64,000 nt of DNA from positions 61,426 through 125,425 of the forward strand of contig NZ_SCRP01000023.1 of the NCBI RefSeq assembly GCF_004298475.1. The letters are read 5' to 3'. Under the pieces are notes generated by a model. It was given only the letters and a program-made list of their open reading frames with translations. It ran no database searches and was not told where the DNA came from. Source of the DNA: Paraburkholderia sp. GTDB lineage: Bacteria > Pseudomonadota > Gammaproteobacteria > Burkholderiales > Burkholderiaceae. Positions 36,106-43,701 of this stretch are shown here, in pieces (the first letter of the stretch is position 1; the number at the start of each line of letters is the position of its first letter). Both the position numbers and the translations under genes were made by a program.

Positions 36106-36323
36106 GACGATCTCCGCTGTGGGGCGCCCGCACAGGGGGCTTTCAGATATTCGGGCCCGCATGGAGCGGGTCGCCCGCGCGCGCGGATTACGCGCGAGGC
36201 AACCGGCACGCAAACGTCCTCATGGGGTGGTTGGCGGCCGGAAACGGGCAAAAGTATAGCAACCTTTGCCTGCCACCGCAGTCTCTGTCCGCCGCAAACG
36301 CGCGGCGAGCCGCGCCGGCGCGC

Positions 36324-37268
36324 TCAGGACAATGCAACCGAGCGGTTGCGTCCCTCGCGTTTGGCGCGATACAGGGCCTCATCGGCGTCGTTGATCATGG
36401 CCTCGTAGCCGGCCGCGCCGGGGCGTGCGGCGGCGACGCCGATGCTCGCCGTCACGGGAACGGCCACGCCGAGCACCTCGACAGGCTTCTCGCCGATCGC
36501 CAGACGGATCTTCTCGGCCACGCAGAATGCGTCGGCGAGCGGCGTGAACGGCAGAATCAGGGCGAATTCCTCGCCGCCGAAGCGGCCGAACACATCCTGC
36601 TTGCGCACGACGTTCGAGACGCGCTGCGACATCACGCGCAACACCGCATCGCCGGCAACGTGGCCGAACTGGTCGTTGGTGCGCTTGAAATGGTCGAGAT
36701 CGAACAGCAGCACCGAGAGGTCGCCGCCGCTGCGCTGCCAGCGGGCGAATTCGTCGGCGAGCTGCGTTTCGAAACAGCGCCGGTTCGCAATGCCGGTCAG
36801 GCCGTCGCGGTCGGCGTATTCGCGCAGTTTCTCGACCGCCTCTTCGCGCTCGCGCTGCACGATGCTCACGTGCGTGACGTCCGTAATCGTCACGCAGACG
36901 GCGATCACCTCACGCCCGCGCATGAGCGGCATGAAGGTGCAGTCCTGCTGCATGTAGTCGACGCCGCCCGTGATCGGGCGGTCGTGGTCGAAGCGGAACA
37001 GCCACGGCCGCTGCTCCCACGAGCTGAACGCGAAACTGCCGAGCTGGAACACGCTATTGACCTTGTGCGTGAGCCATCGGCGCGGCAGATCCGGGAACAG
37101 GTCGAAAATCGGGCGGCCTATCGCAGCAGAGGCCGCGATCCCGCTGTGGTCCTGCATGAAGCGGTTCCACATCTGGACGCGCATGTCCCGGTCCAGCACG
37201 AAAATGCCGAAACCGACCCGCTCGACGACGAGGTCCGACAGCGACAACTGGTCGACGGTCGCGTTCAT
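36324..37268 (-). CDS. Diguanylate cyclase with N-terminal PAS domain
   Basis: A 314-residue protein: PAS-like sensor (residues about 10-125, GFGIFVLDRDMRVQMWNRFMQDHSGI), short coiled linker (VQREREEAVEKLREYADRDGLTGIANRRCF) and a GGDEF domain with active site GGEEF in FGRFGGEEFALILPF. Five residues before it RKQD matches the RxxD inhibitory site. It should make c-di-GMP and be subject to product inhibition. No membrane segment, so it is cytosolic. Its ATG overlaps the CheC-like stop by four bases: last gene of a regulator-CheC-GGDEF operon. Confidence 0.93.
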   Translation of the reverse strand: MNATVDQLSLSDLVVERVGFGIFVLDRDMRVQMWNRFMQDHSGIAASAAIGRPIFDLFPDLPRRWLTHKVNSVFQLGSFAFSSWEQRPWLFRFDHDRPITGGVDYMQQDCTFMPLMRGREVIAVCVTITDVTHVSIVQREREEAVEKLREYADRDGLTGIANRRCFETQLADEFARWQRSGGDLSVLLFDLDHFKRTNDQFGHVAGDAVLRVMSQRVSNVVRKQDVFGRFGGEEFALILPFTPLADAFCVAEKIRLAIGEKPVEVLGVAVPVTASIGVAAARPGAAGYEAMINDADEALYRAKREGRNRSVALS

Positions 37269-37888
37269 AGACTATGCAGCAGGGCGTCGATTGCCTGGCT
37301 CACAAGGTGGATCGAGTCTTCGGCCATCAACATGACCAGATGGGCGCGAAAACGCTGGTCTTTCGACGCGAAGTTCACCTCGACGAGCAAGGCGAAATCC
37401 CAGGCGAGCAGGCCCGGCTGGAACACTTCGTCGAGCATGACGTGTTCGCCGAGCAGCCCCGGCTGGGTGAACACGGGCAGCCGCCCGAGCTGGTCGAGCA
37501 TCGCCGACACGCACGCGCCCGTGAGCGCGTTCGCGACGTCGAAGATCAGCTCCGTGTTCATCGGCGATTCGCGGTCCGTCGCGGCGTAGGCTCCGCCGTT
37601 CAACGTATACAAGGCGCCGATCTCGTCGCTGCGGCAGATGACGAGCGCCTCGCCCTTGATCTCCGAGCGAAAACCCTGGCGCACGGCGACCACCGGGCCG
37701 TCGATGCCCGTCATCTCGCGCAGGGCCAGCGCGGCCTCGCGCACCTCGACCACGCGAACGCGCGGCACCGACAGTTCGATGAATTCGTCGAGCAACGCGG
37801 AGAGGCGAGTCGCCGCCTGCCCCATGCCGAGATTGGCGATTTCCTGTAGCGCGTCGCGCTGCACTTCCGTAAGGATTCGATCAGGCAT
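37265..37888 (-). CDS. CheC-family phosphatase (chemotaxis-type)
   Basis: A 207-residue protein with the CheC architecture of two half-repeats. The first active-site helix, DALQEIANLGMGQAATRLS, has the Glu16-x-x-Asn19 pair. The second, LIFDVANALTGACVSAML, carries Asp117-x-x-Asn120 in place of the usual Glu. CheC-type proteins dephosphorylate CheY-like receivers. Here the partner is obvious: the single-domain response regulator encoded immediately upstream, with which the gene overlaps by 8 bases. Confidence 0.88.
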   Translation of the reverse strand: MPDRILTEVQRDALQEIANLGMGQAATRLSALLDEFIELSVPRVRVVEVREAALALREMTGIDGPVVAVRQGFRSEIKGEALVICRSDEIGALYTLNGGAYAATDRESPMNTELIFDVANALTGACVSAMLDQLGRLPVFTQPGLLGEHVMLDEVFQPGLLAWDFALLVEVNFASKDQRFRAHLVMLMAEDSIHLVSQAIDALLHSL

Positions 37889-38249
37889 ACAACCCGTACT
37901 CCTTCAGGATGGGTAGCAGCGCCTCCTGGGTCACCGGTTTCGCGACGAACGCCACTGCGCCGAGGTCGCGCACGCGCGCCTGGGCAAGCGGCTGGACATC
38001 CGCGGAAACGACGATCACGAACGAATTGAGGTCCTCGTGCTGCAGGGTTTCAAGCACCTGGAAGCCCGTCATGTCGGGCATCGTGAGGTCGAGAAACATG
38101 ACCGCCGCGCGGCCCGCGCGGTAGAGATCCAGCGCCTGATGCCCGTTCGACGCATACGAAATCTCGACGTCCCAGTCGCCTGGCAGCGCCTTCGTGAGCA
38201 CCTTTCGGGCAAGCAGCGAATCGTCGGCAATCACGATGGGCAGGGACAT
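37881..38249 (-). CDS. Single-domain response regulator (CheY-like)
   Basis: A 122-residue receiver domain only: ADDSLLARKVLTKAL (acidic pair), phosphoacceptor Asp in VMFLDLTMPDMTGFQVLETL, Ser in IVVSADVQ and Lys in AFVAKPVT. It starts at ATG 38249 (MSLPIVIADDS); the longer frame upstream is unlikely. It leads the operon with the CheC phosphatase and the diguanylate cyclase, suggesting a small phosphorelay that feeds c-di-GMP signalling rather than the main chemotaxis pathway. Confidence 0.92.
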   Translation of the reverse strand: MSLPIVIADDSLLARKVLTKALPGDWDVEISYASNGHQALDLYRAGRAAVMFLDLTMPDMTGFQVLETLQHEDLNSFVIVVSADVQPLAQARVRDLGAVAFVAKPVTQEALLPILKEYGLYA

Positions 38250-38839
38250 GGATATGCTTCTTGAGTGTGCGTGGGACGGACTGCGTTGTGATGGTTTAAC
38301 GGCCGCGCGCGCAGTTTCTTTAGGCCCGGCGCCGGTCACCCGGACTGCCGGCTCGGCACACGCAGCGAACAGGCGTGTCCAGGTGCGTCGCGAACACGCT
38401 CCCGCGTGGCGCAACCCCGAACCGTGCCCATCCTGCTCCACATGAGAAAAGCCACCCCGTCCTGGCTCCGGCATGAAACATCGCCGTGAAAGACGCCTGA
38501 ATTTATTGCGCGTTATTAACTTGGCGTGCCCGGGATTCTCGAATCATTCGAAATGAAATACAACTCACCGATAATGGTGAAACGAAGAGGATTAACTCCA
38601 ATTTGCCAATTTTCTGAAAATATTCGATCCGCCCCTCATTGCAGGCCGAAATTTTTCCTTTTGTGTACGTTTGCGCTTCGTGGATTTTCGCGAATTTGGT
38701 GCATTGAGCAAAATTCACCTTGTGGGATGCCCGTACGCGATAGCGCATAAAAACCGGCCTTTCTGTCATGGCACCGGAGCGCTGGCGCGCTCGTTTATGA
38801 TGTCGGAAGCTTCTGCTGTCCGATTCCGCCCGACCGACG
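38250..38839. other. Long intergenic region with an AT-rich core
   Basis: No gene is supported. About 38490-38770 is clearly AT-richer than the surrounding DNA. It contains a reverse 88-codon ORF of atypical composition (Lys, Ile, Phe rich) without a recognisable domain or convincing ribosome binding site. Promoters for the divergent regulator operon (left) and hybrid kinase (right) must lie here. The base composition suggests acquired or decayed DNA. Confidence 0.5.
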
Positions 38840-41122
38840 ATGATTCCAGACCGGCCCGCACGGCCAGACGATCACATACCCGCGCCGCCCCGCAATGATC
38901 ACGCGCCGTTTCCGGCGGCGCCCGGTCACGACTTCACGGTGCGCCGCCGCACGCTGATCGCGCTCCTGATCGCAGCGATCGTGCTGCCGTGCATCTACGT
39001 CGCCGCCATGGCTTACAACGACCTTCGCACGCGCGAAGCCGACGCGACCGACGCAGCGCTGCGCACGCTGCGCGTTGCCCAGGAGCACGCGCTGAAGGTG
39101 TTCGACATGAACGAGGCGCTCGAGGCCCGCATCGTCGAACTCGTGCATGGCGAGGACGACAACGGCATCCGCGCGAACGAGGCGCAGATCCACAAAAAAC
39201 TCGACATGATCGGCGGCGGTTACCCACAAGTGGCGTCGGTGTCGATTTTCGGACGCGACGGCGACCTGCTGGCGAGCAGCCGGTACTCGCCACCGCCGCC
39301 CATTTCGATTGCGACGCGCGAAGACTTTACAGGCATTCGCGACGATCACGCGATCGATCGCGTCTCGCGCGTGATGGTCAGTCCGGTCAGCCACGAAACC
39401 GTGTTCGATACCGGCATCGAGCGCCGCGACGACGCCGGTGCGTTCGCGGGCCTCGTTTCGATCGCGCTTCGGCCCGAGTATTTCAGCGCGTTCTACCACG
39501 ACCTGCTGGGCGCGGGCTCGCCGATGAACATGGGCCTCGTGCGCAGCGACGGCGCGATCCTCGCGCTCTATCCGCAGCCACGCGGCGGTGCGGCGAATAT
39601 CACGCGGCACACGGCGTTCGACGCGGCACTCGCACGCGGCGCGGAATCCGGCGTCGTGCGCACGCGCTCGCAGGTGGTCGGCGGCGGCTTGATCGTTGCG
39701 TACCAGCGCGTCGGCGCGTATCCGGTCTATGTATCGTGCGGCTATCGCGTGGCGGCAATCTGGGCGGACTGGTGGCGGCATCTGAGCGTGCTGGTCATCT
39801 CGATGTTCACGCCGTCCATTGCGCTCTGGTGCGTGATCTGGCTCTCGCTGCGCCGCCTCGCCGCCGAGGAGGAGGCCTGGGAGCGCTGGCAGGCCGAAGC
39901 CGCAATGCGCCGCTCGATCGAATCGGCCTACCGGCAGTCGCGCAAGATGGAAGCGCTCGGCAACCTTGTCGGCAGCGTCGCGCACGACTTCAATAATCTG
40001 CTGATGATCGTCTCGGCGAATGTGCAGATTGCCCGGCGCCGCGGCGCAGCGGGCATGGAGCGCGAACTCTCGGCCGTCGAGCGCGCGCTCAAGAGCGGAC
40101 AGTCGCTCACGCGCCAGCTGCTCGGCGTCGCGCGCAAGCAGCCGCTGCACACCGAGACCATTCACGTCGGCCGCTGGCTGCCGGCATGCCGCGAACTGCT
40201 GGGCGCGTCGCTCGGCGCGAAAGTCTCGCTCGTGATCGACGTCGCCGATGACGTCTGGCCCGTGCTGGTCGATGTCGCCGAATTCGAGCTTGCGCTCATC
40301 AACCTCGCCGTCAACGCGCGCGACGCCATGCCCAACGGCGGGCGCTTCACCGTTCGCGCCCGCAACATCAGCTTCAGGCCGGGCGAAGGATTCCCGCTCG
40401 ACGGCGACTTCGTGCAGGTCTCGCTGGAAGATACCGGCGTCGGCATGCCGCCCGACGTGCTCGCGCGCGCCTTCGAGCCGCTCTATACGACCAAGCCGAA
40501 GGGCACGGGCACCGGACTCGGCCTGCCGCATGTGTTCGCGTTCTGCGAGCGCTCGGGCGGTCTCGCGGCCATCGACAGCGCGATTGGCGCGGGCACGTCG
40601 GTGCACCTTTACCTGCCGCGCGCGCTGTACGCGCCCGCTGCCCAGCGCCCGCCCGCGCCGCCGAAGGAAGACGCGAGGCCGCGAGAAGGTCTGCGCGTGC
40701 TGCTCGTGGAGGACAACGACGAAGTCGCGGCAGGCACCGAAGCGCTGCTGCGGATGATGGGCCACGAGGTCACCTGCGCCAACGATGCGACGAGCGCCTT
40801 GCCGCTCTTCGAGGCGGGACACGCCGCCGGGCATGGGGACGGCGTATTTGTGCCGCGCTTTGACCTTGTCATCTCCGACATCCACATGCCGGGCGAGATG
40901 AACGGCATCGACCTCGCGGAAGCGGTACAGGCCATCGAGCCGACGCTGCCGGTCATCCTCGTAACCGGCTACGCGGAGGAGCTGGAGCGCGCGCGTCATG
41001 TCGACGTGCGGGTGCTGTCGAAGCCGTTCGATATTGGTCTGCTCGAAAAAATGCTCGAACAGATTCAGCGCGATCGGTCGGAGCGGGCGCGGCACGCGCG
41101 CGATGCGACGCTGGGAGGGTGA
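38840..41122 (+). CDS. Hybrid sensor histidine kinase with Cache sensor and receiver domain
   Basis: A 760-residue protein. TM1 (LIALLIAAIVLPCIYVAAMAY) and TM2 (LSVLVISMFTPSIALWCVIWLSL) bracket a periplasmic double-Cache sensor (IGGGYPQVASVSIFGRDGDLLASSRY ... GLVSIALRPEYFSAFYHDLLG). Then come HisKA with His382 (GNLVGSVAHDFNNLL), HATPase (NLAVNARDAMPNGG, DTGVGMPPDV, GTGTGLGLPHV) and a receiver domain with Asp680 (DLVISDIHMPGEM). The AHDFNNLL form of the H box is typical of hybrid kinases signalling to NtrC-like or phosphotransfer partners. No cognate output regulator is adjacent. Confidence 0.93.
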   Translation: MIPDRPARPDDHIPAPPRNDHAPFPAAPGHDFTVRRRTLIALLIAAIVLPCIYVAAMAYNDLRTREADATDAALRTLRVAQEHALKVFDMNEALEARIVELVHGEDDNGIRANEAQIHKKLDMIGGGYPQVASVSIFGRDGDLLASSRYSPPPPISIATREDFTGIRDDHAIDRVSRVMVSPVSHETVFDTGIERRDDAGAFAGLVSIALRPEYFSAFYHDLLGAGSPMNMGLVRSDGAILALYPQPRGGAANITRHTAFDAALARGAESGVVRTRSQVVGGGLIVAYQRVGAYPVYVSCGYRVAAIWADWWRHLSVLVISMFTPSIALWCVIWLSLRRLAAEEEAWERWQAEAAMRRSIESAYRQSRKMEALGNLVGSVAHDFNNLLMIVSANVQIARRRGAAGMERELSAVERALKSGQSLTRQLLGVARKQPLHTETIHVGRWLPACRELLGASLGAKVSLVIDVADDVWPVLVDVAEFELALINLAVNARDAMPNGGRFTVRARNISFRPGEGFPLDGDFVQVSLEDTGVGMPPDVLARAFEPLYTTKPKGTGTGLGLPHVFAFCERSGGLAAIDSAIGAGTSVHLYLPRALYAPAAQRPPAPPKEDARPREGLRVLLVEDNDEVAAGTEALLRMMGHEVTCANDATSALPLFEAGHAAGHGDGVFVPRFDLVISDIHMPGEMNGIDLAEAVQAIEPTLPVILVTGYAEELERARHVDVRVLSKPFDIGLLEKMLEQIQRDRSERARHARDATLGG

Positions 41123-41276
41123 ATCGCGGGGTAAATCGCGGTTTGAACCGGCGGCGCGAATCTTCACACGAAACGGCGATTGCACGCTCAGCCGGCACGC
41201 CATGCGTGTTGAGCACATTGGGCGCGTTGGGCGCATCATGTGCTGCATGGCGATTCATTCCATCGAGGAGGGAGCC

Positions 41277-41960
41277 ATGAGACAGACCGTGACCGGTCGC
41301 TTCAAGACCTGGAATGACGCGCTGCACGCGCAGGACGTGCTGATGATGAAGGGCTTCGAGGCAAGCGACATCGAAGTCCCCGCACACAGTGAAGGCGTGC
41401 TTGCGGGAATCGAACGCCTCATCGGCGGCTTCTTCGCACACGACCCGCGTGCAGGCGGCGCACACGATGTAGACCCGACACAACAGCAGGCGCCCGAGGA
41501 GACCGTGCTTGTCGGCGTGCACGTCGTCGATGAAGTCCACGCGCTGCTCGCACGCGACACGCTACGCGAAGAGCGCGCACAAAACATCTCGACCCACGGA
41601 TTAGGCTGGGCCTGGCCAGATCCAGGCACGCCCGGCGCGCGCGAGCATTCCGCATTTGAGGAACTGGGGATCGCGCAACTCGCCGATACAGTGCGGCGGC
41701 GCGTTACCGCCGCACGTTCGCATACGCCGCAAGCGGAAACGGAGGCCGCTGCGGATTTACGTCAGCGCGGCAACGAGGTTGAAGCCACGGTGCCGACCTC
41801 GGCTAGCGCGCCGGGTGCGGGTGCCGCGATGGGCCACCATGTGGACGTGCCTGGCGCACCCGAAGCAATGCGGCCCGCCCAAGGCGCTGCGGCGCAGATC
41901 CCCGACGAATTCCTCGAATACGAGGACGACACGCCTTCACATCATCGGACGCTGCACTGA
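41277..41960 (+). CDS. Hypothetical protein with N-terminal stress-protein-like segment
   Basis: A 227-residue soluble acidic protein. The strong GAGGAGGGAG ribosome binding site just before ATG 41277 supports the start. The first 45 residues (MRQTVTGRFKTWNDALHAQDVLMMKGFEASDIEV) resemble the beginning of general-stress/YflT-like domains, in which a strand-helix-strand names a turn after 'dAl.a...L...Gf...di'. The rest is low-complexity Ala/Glu/Pro/His. I do not recognise a complete family. A stem-loop follows the stop. Confidence 0.65.
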   Translation: MRQTVTGRFKTWNDALHAQDVLMMKGFEASDIEVPAHSEGVLAGIERLIGGFFAHDPRAGGAHDVDPTQQQAPEETVLVGVHVVDEVHALLARDTLREERAQNISTHGLGWAWPDPGTPGAREHSAFEELGIAQLADTVRRRVTAARSHTPQAETEAAADLRQRGNEVEATVPTSASAPGAGAAMGHHVDVPGAPEAMRPAQGAAAQIPDEFLEYEDDTPSHHRTLH

Positions 41961-41969
41961 GCGCCGAGC

Positions 41970-42007
41970 CGTGGCAGCACGCTTGTGCGCGCGCTGCCAC
42001 GCGTCTT
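41970..42007 (+). terminator. Probable terminator after the 227-residue hypothetical gene
   Basis: Arms CGTGGCAGC (41970-41978) and GCTGCCACG (41993-42001) form a 9-bp stem followed by CGTCTTT, starting 10 bases after the stop codon. Confidence 0.65.
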
Positions 42008-42052
42008 TGTGGGAGCCGCATTGGCGGCCGATCATATGCAAGCAGAATCGAC

Positions 42053-42113
42053 TGTGGATAAGTCGAAGAGCATGTGTTTTATCCACAATTTTTCTGGATA
42101 ACCTTGTGGACAA
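42053..42113. other. DnaA box cluster
   Basis: Four 9-mers lie within 61 bases: TGTGGATAA (42053-42061, inverse of the consensus TTATCCACA), a perfect TTATCCACA (42079-42087), TCTGGATAA (42093-42101, one mismatch from the inverse) and TGTGGACAA (42105-42113, inverse of TTGTCCACA). The surrounding DNA is AT-richer than average. This is the only DnaA box group I see; it lies on the far side of arsC from parA and about 4.3 kb from the iteron array. A hairpin (AAGGCCCG / CGGGCCTT, 42122-42144) follows. Confidence 0.8.
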
Positions 42114-42222
42114 ATTACGCGAAGGCCCGATACCAACGGGCCTTGCGTGGGATTGGATTGGTAAATTTCCACTGCTCACGTTTTAGGCGTCGTGCATATC
42201 GGCGCGCTGAACGATAAGCTGC

Positions 42223-42582
42223 TCAACGGAAGAGAGCCTCGACGTTCTCAGGCGGGCGGCCAATCACGGCCCGGCCGTTTCGCACCACGATGGGCCGCTG
42301 GAGCAGAATCGGATGGCTCACGATTGCTTCGTAGAACTGACCATCGGCGATATCGGCTGAGTCGAGACCCAGCTCCTTGTATTCGGTTTCGCCAGTGCGG
42401 ATCATCTCGCGCAACGGGCATCCAAGCATGGCGTGCAGTGCCTTCAACTGGTCGACGGTTAGCGGCGTCTTTTGATAGTCGATCACCTCGACCGGTTCAT
42501 TCGTGGCATTGCAGGTCTGAGTAACAAGCTCGCAGGCGGAGCGGGACTTGGAGCAGCGGGGGTTGTGATAGATCGTAATCAT
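42223..42582 (-). CDS. arsC: Arsenate reductase (glutaredoxin-coupled), ArsC family
   Basis: A 119-residue thioredoxin-fold protein. The active site Cys10 is in HNPRCSKSRSA, and a conserved Arg-Pro block follows (RPIVVRNGRAVIGRPPENV), typical of ArsC that reduces arsenate with glutathione/glutaredoxin. No arsR, arsB or acr3 is adjacent, so it is an orphan, and some stand-alone ArsC/YffB-like proteins have other thiol-reductase roles. ATG 42582 is the family start; the upstream frame adds a Cys/Pro stretch with no support. Confidence 0.85.
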   Translation of the reverse strand: MITIYHNPRCSKSRSACELVTQTCNATNEPVEVIDYQKTPLTVDQLKALHAMLGCPLREMIRTGETEYKELGLDSADIADGQFYEAIVSHPILLQRPIVVRNGRAVIGRPPENVEALFR

Positions 42583-42772
42583 GGGTGTGCAAAGACAAGG
42601 GCAAGTGGACGGCGGGCACATACGCGTGGCCAACCGGTCGGCAGGATTTTACCGGGGTCCCCGGGATGCTGCTGGAGCACCTGTCCCCTGGCCGGAGCGA
42701 TGCGTTAGTAGTGAATTGAATTCCGCTCGTGTGAGAGGCGTGTGGCGTTGCACCTGACGATCCGTCCGCCGT

Positions 42773-42790
42773 GCTTTATGCGCATAAAGC
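42773..42790. promoter_or_regulatory. parS centromere site 1
   Basis: A perfect 18-bp palindrome GCTTTATGCGCATAAAGC. The 14-bp core TTTATGCGCATAAA matches, as I recall it, the published chromosome-2 parS of Burkholderia cenocepacia. It should be bound by the ParB encoded 0.9 kb away. Confidence 0.88.
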
Positions 42791-42894
42791 AACCGCCGAC
42801 ACCAGCCAATATCCATTACGAACCGCAACCAGCTCACACGATCAGTTAGCACCGTTATCGACTCTGATCGTCCAGACACATTCTCACGGCGCAC

Positions 42895-42910
42895 CTTTAT
42901 GCGCATAAAC
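42895..42910. promoter_or_regulatory. parS centromere site 2
   Basis: CTTTATGCGCATAAAC contains the same 14-bp palindromic core as site 1, 121 bases further on and 105 bases before the parA start codon. Confidence 0.88.
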
Positions 42911-43014
42911 CTTAGCCAAACGGCTAATCTGCCGCCTGAATGCAACAATAATCGTTGAATTGAAATTTATTCCCGGTAAAATCACTAGCAATTTGCGAAA
43001 CGGGAGAAAACCAA

Positions 43015-43677
43015 TTGGCGGCAGAGATAATCGCAGTCACGCAACAAAAGGGCGGGGTCGGCAAGAGCACGATCGCGATGCATCTCGGTGCCGCATTCCA
43101 TGAGAAAGGGAAGCGAGTCCTCGTCGTCGATGCAGACGGCCAGAACACGCTCATTCATTGGGCCAGTGCTTCAGGTGATGACGAAGCCGGTATCCCGTTT
43201 CCCGTCGTGAATCTCTCCGAGGCCGGAAGCCAGATCCACCGCGAAATCAAGAAATTCATCGGAGACTACGACGTCATCGTGGTCGACTGCCCACCGTCCA
43301 TCACGGAAAAGGTGTCGGGCGTCGTGCTCCTCGCTGCATCGATTGCCATTGTTCCCACATCGTCGTCACCCGCCGACTACTGGTCGAGCGTCGGGTTGGT
43401 CAAATTGATTCAGCAAGCGCAGGTCATGAACGAGGATCTGCGTGCTGTATTCCTGCTCAACAAGACGGAAGAAAAGCGCATGCTCACGCGCGAGCTAAAG
43501 CGAGCGCTCGAGGAACTCGGCTTTCCATTACTCAAGACGCAAATTCCGACCCGTGAGGCGTACAAGCAAGCGATGGCGCTCGGCCAAACGGTTCTGCAAA
43601 TGAGCGACCGCGGCGCGCGACTGGCAGCTCTTGAGATACGCGCCGTCGCCGACGAACTCACGGCGATGCTCCCCTGA
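43015..43677 (+). CDS. parA: ParA-family partition ATPase of the secondary replicon
   Basis: A 220-residue deviant Walker-A ATPase: KGGVGKST (signature Lys at both ends) in IAVTQQKGGVGKSTIAMHLGAAF, Walker A' VLVVDADGQNTLIHWA, Walker B VIVVDCPPSI. It lacks the N-terminal helix-turn-helix of type Ia ParA, so it is a short type Ib-like form that does not itself bind the operator. It positions the replicon with ParB/parS on the nucleoid. TTG 43015 is preferred because the GGGAG site lies 8 bases ahead. Operon with parB, with a parS between them. Confidence 0.95.
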   Translation: MAAEIIAVTQQKGGVGKSTIAMHLGAAFHEKGKRVLVVDADGQNTLIHWASASGDDEAGIPFPVVNLSEAGSQIHREIKKFIGDYDVIVVDCPPSITEKVSGVVLLAASIAIVPTSSSPADYWSSVGLVKLIQQAQVMNEDLRAVFLLNKTEEKRMLTRELKRALEELGFPLLKTQIPTREAYKQAMALGQTVLQMSDRGARLAALEIRAVADELTAMLP

Positions 43678-43693
43678 CTTTATGCGCATAAAG
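43678..43693. promoter_or_regulatory. parS centromere site 3 (between parA and parB)
   Basis: CTTTATGCGCATAAAG begins on the base after the parA stop codon and ends 8 bases before parB. It has the identical core to sites 1 and 2. Binding here could also affect parB transcription. Confidence 0.88.
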
Positions 43694-43701
43694 GACCCTG
43701 A

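Larger units (their letters stand above)
42583..43014. promoter_or_regulatory. parAB upstream region carrying two parS sites
   Basis: No gene is supported in these 430 bases. They hold two parS palindromes (listed separately) and the parA promoter. The last 60 bases before parA are AT-rich (TTGAATTGAAATTTATTCC...), followed by a GGGAG ribosome binding site at 43002-43006 for the TTG start at 43015. Confidence 0.75.

Noticed and set aside
33986-36133. A 715-codon frame suggesting an HpnD-HpnE fusion
   Set aside because: The extra N-terminal part is out of frame with hpnD and carries no domain; hpnE starts at 35254.
38503-38769. An 88-codon minus-strand ORF in AT-rich DNA
   Set aside because: No convincing ribosome binding site or domain; more likely a chance frame in AT-rich sequence.
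38795-41248. An 817-codon minus-strand ORF
   Set aside because: Antisense to the hybrid histidine kinase, whose domains are unambiguous.
42223-42582. Arsenic resistance operon
   Set aside because: Only arsC is present; no regulator or efflux gene is adjacent.
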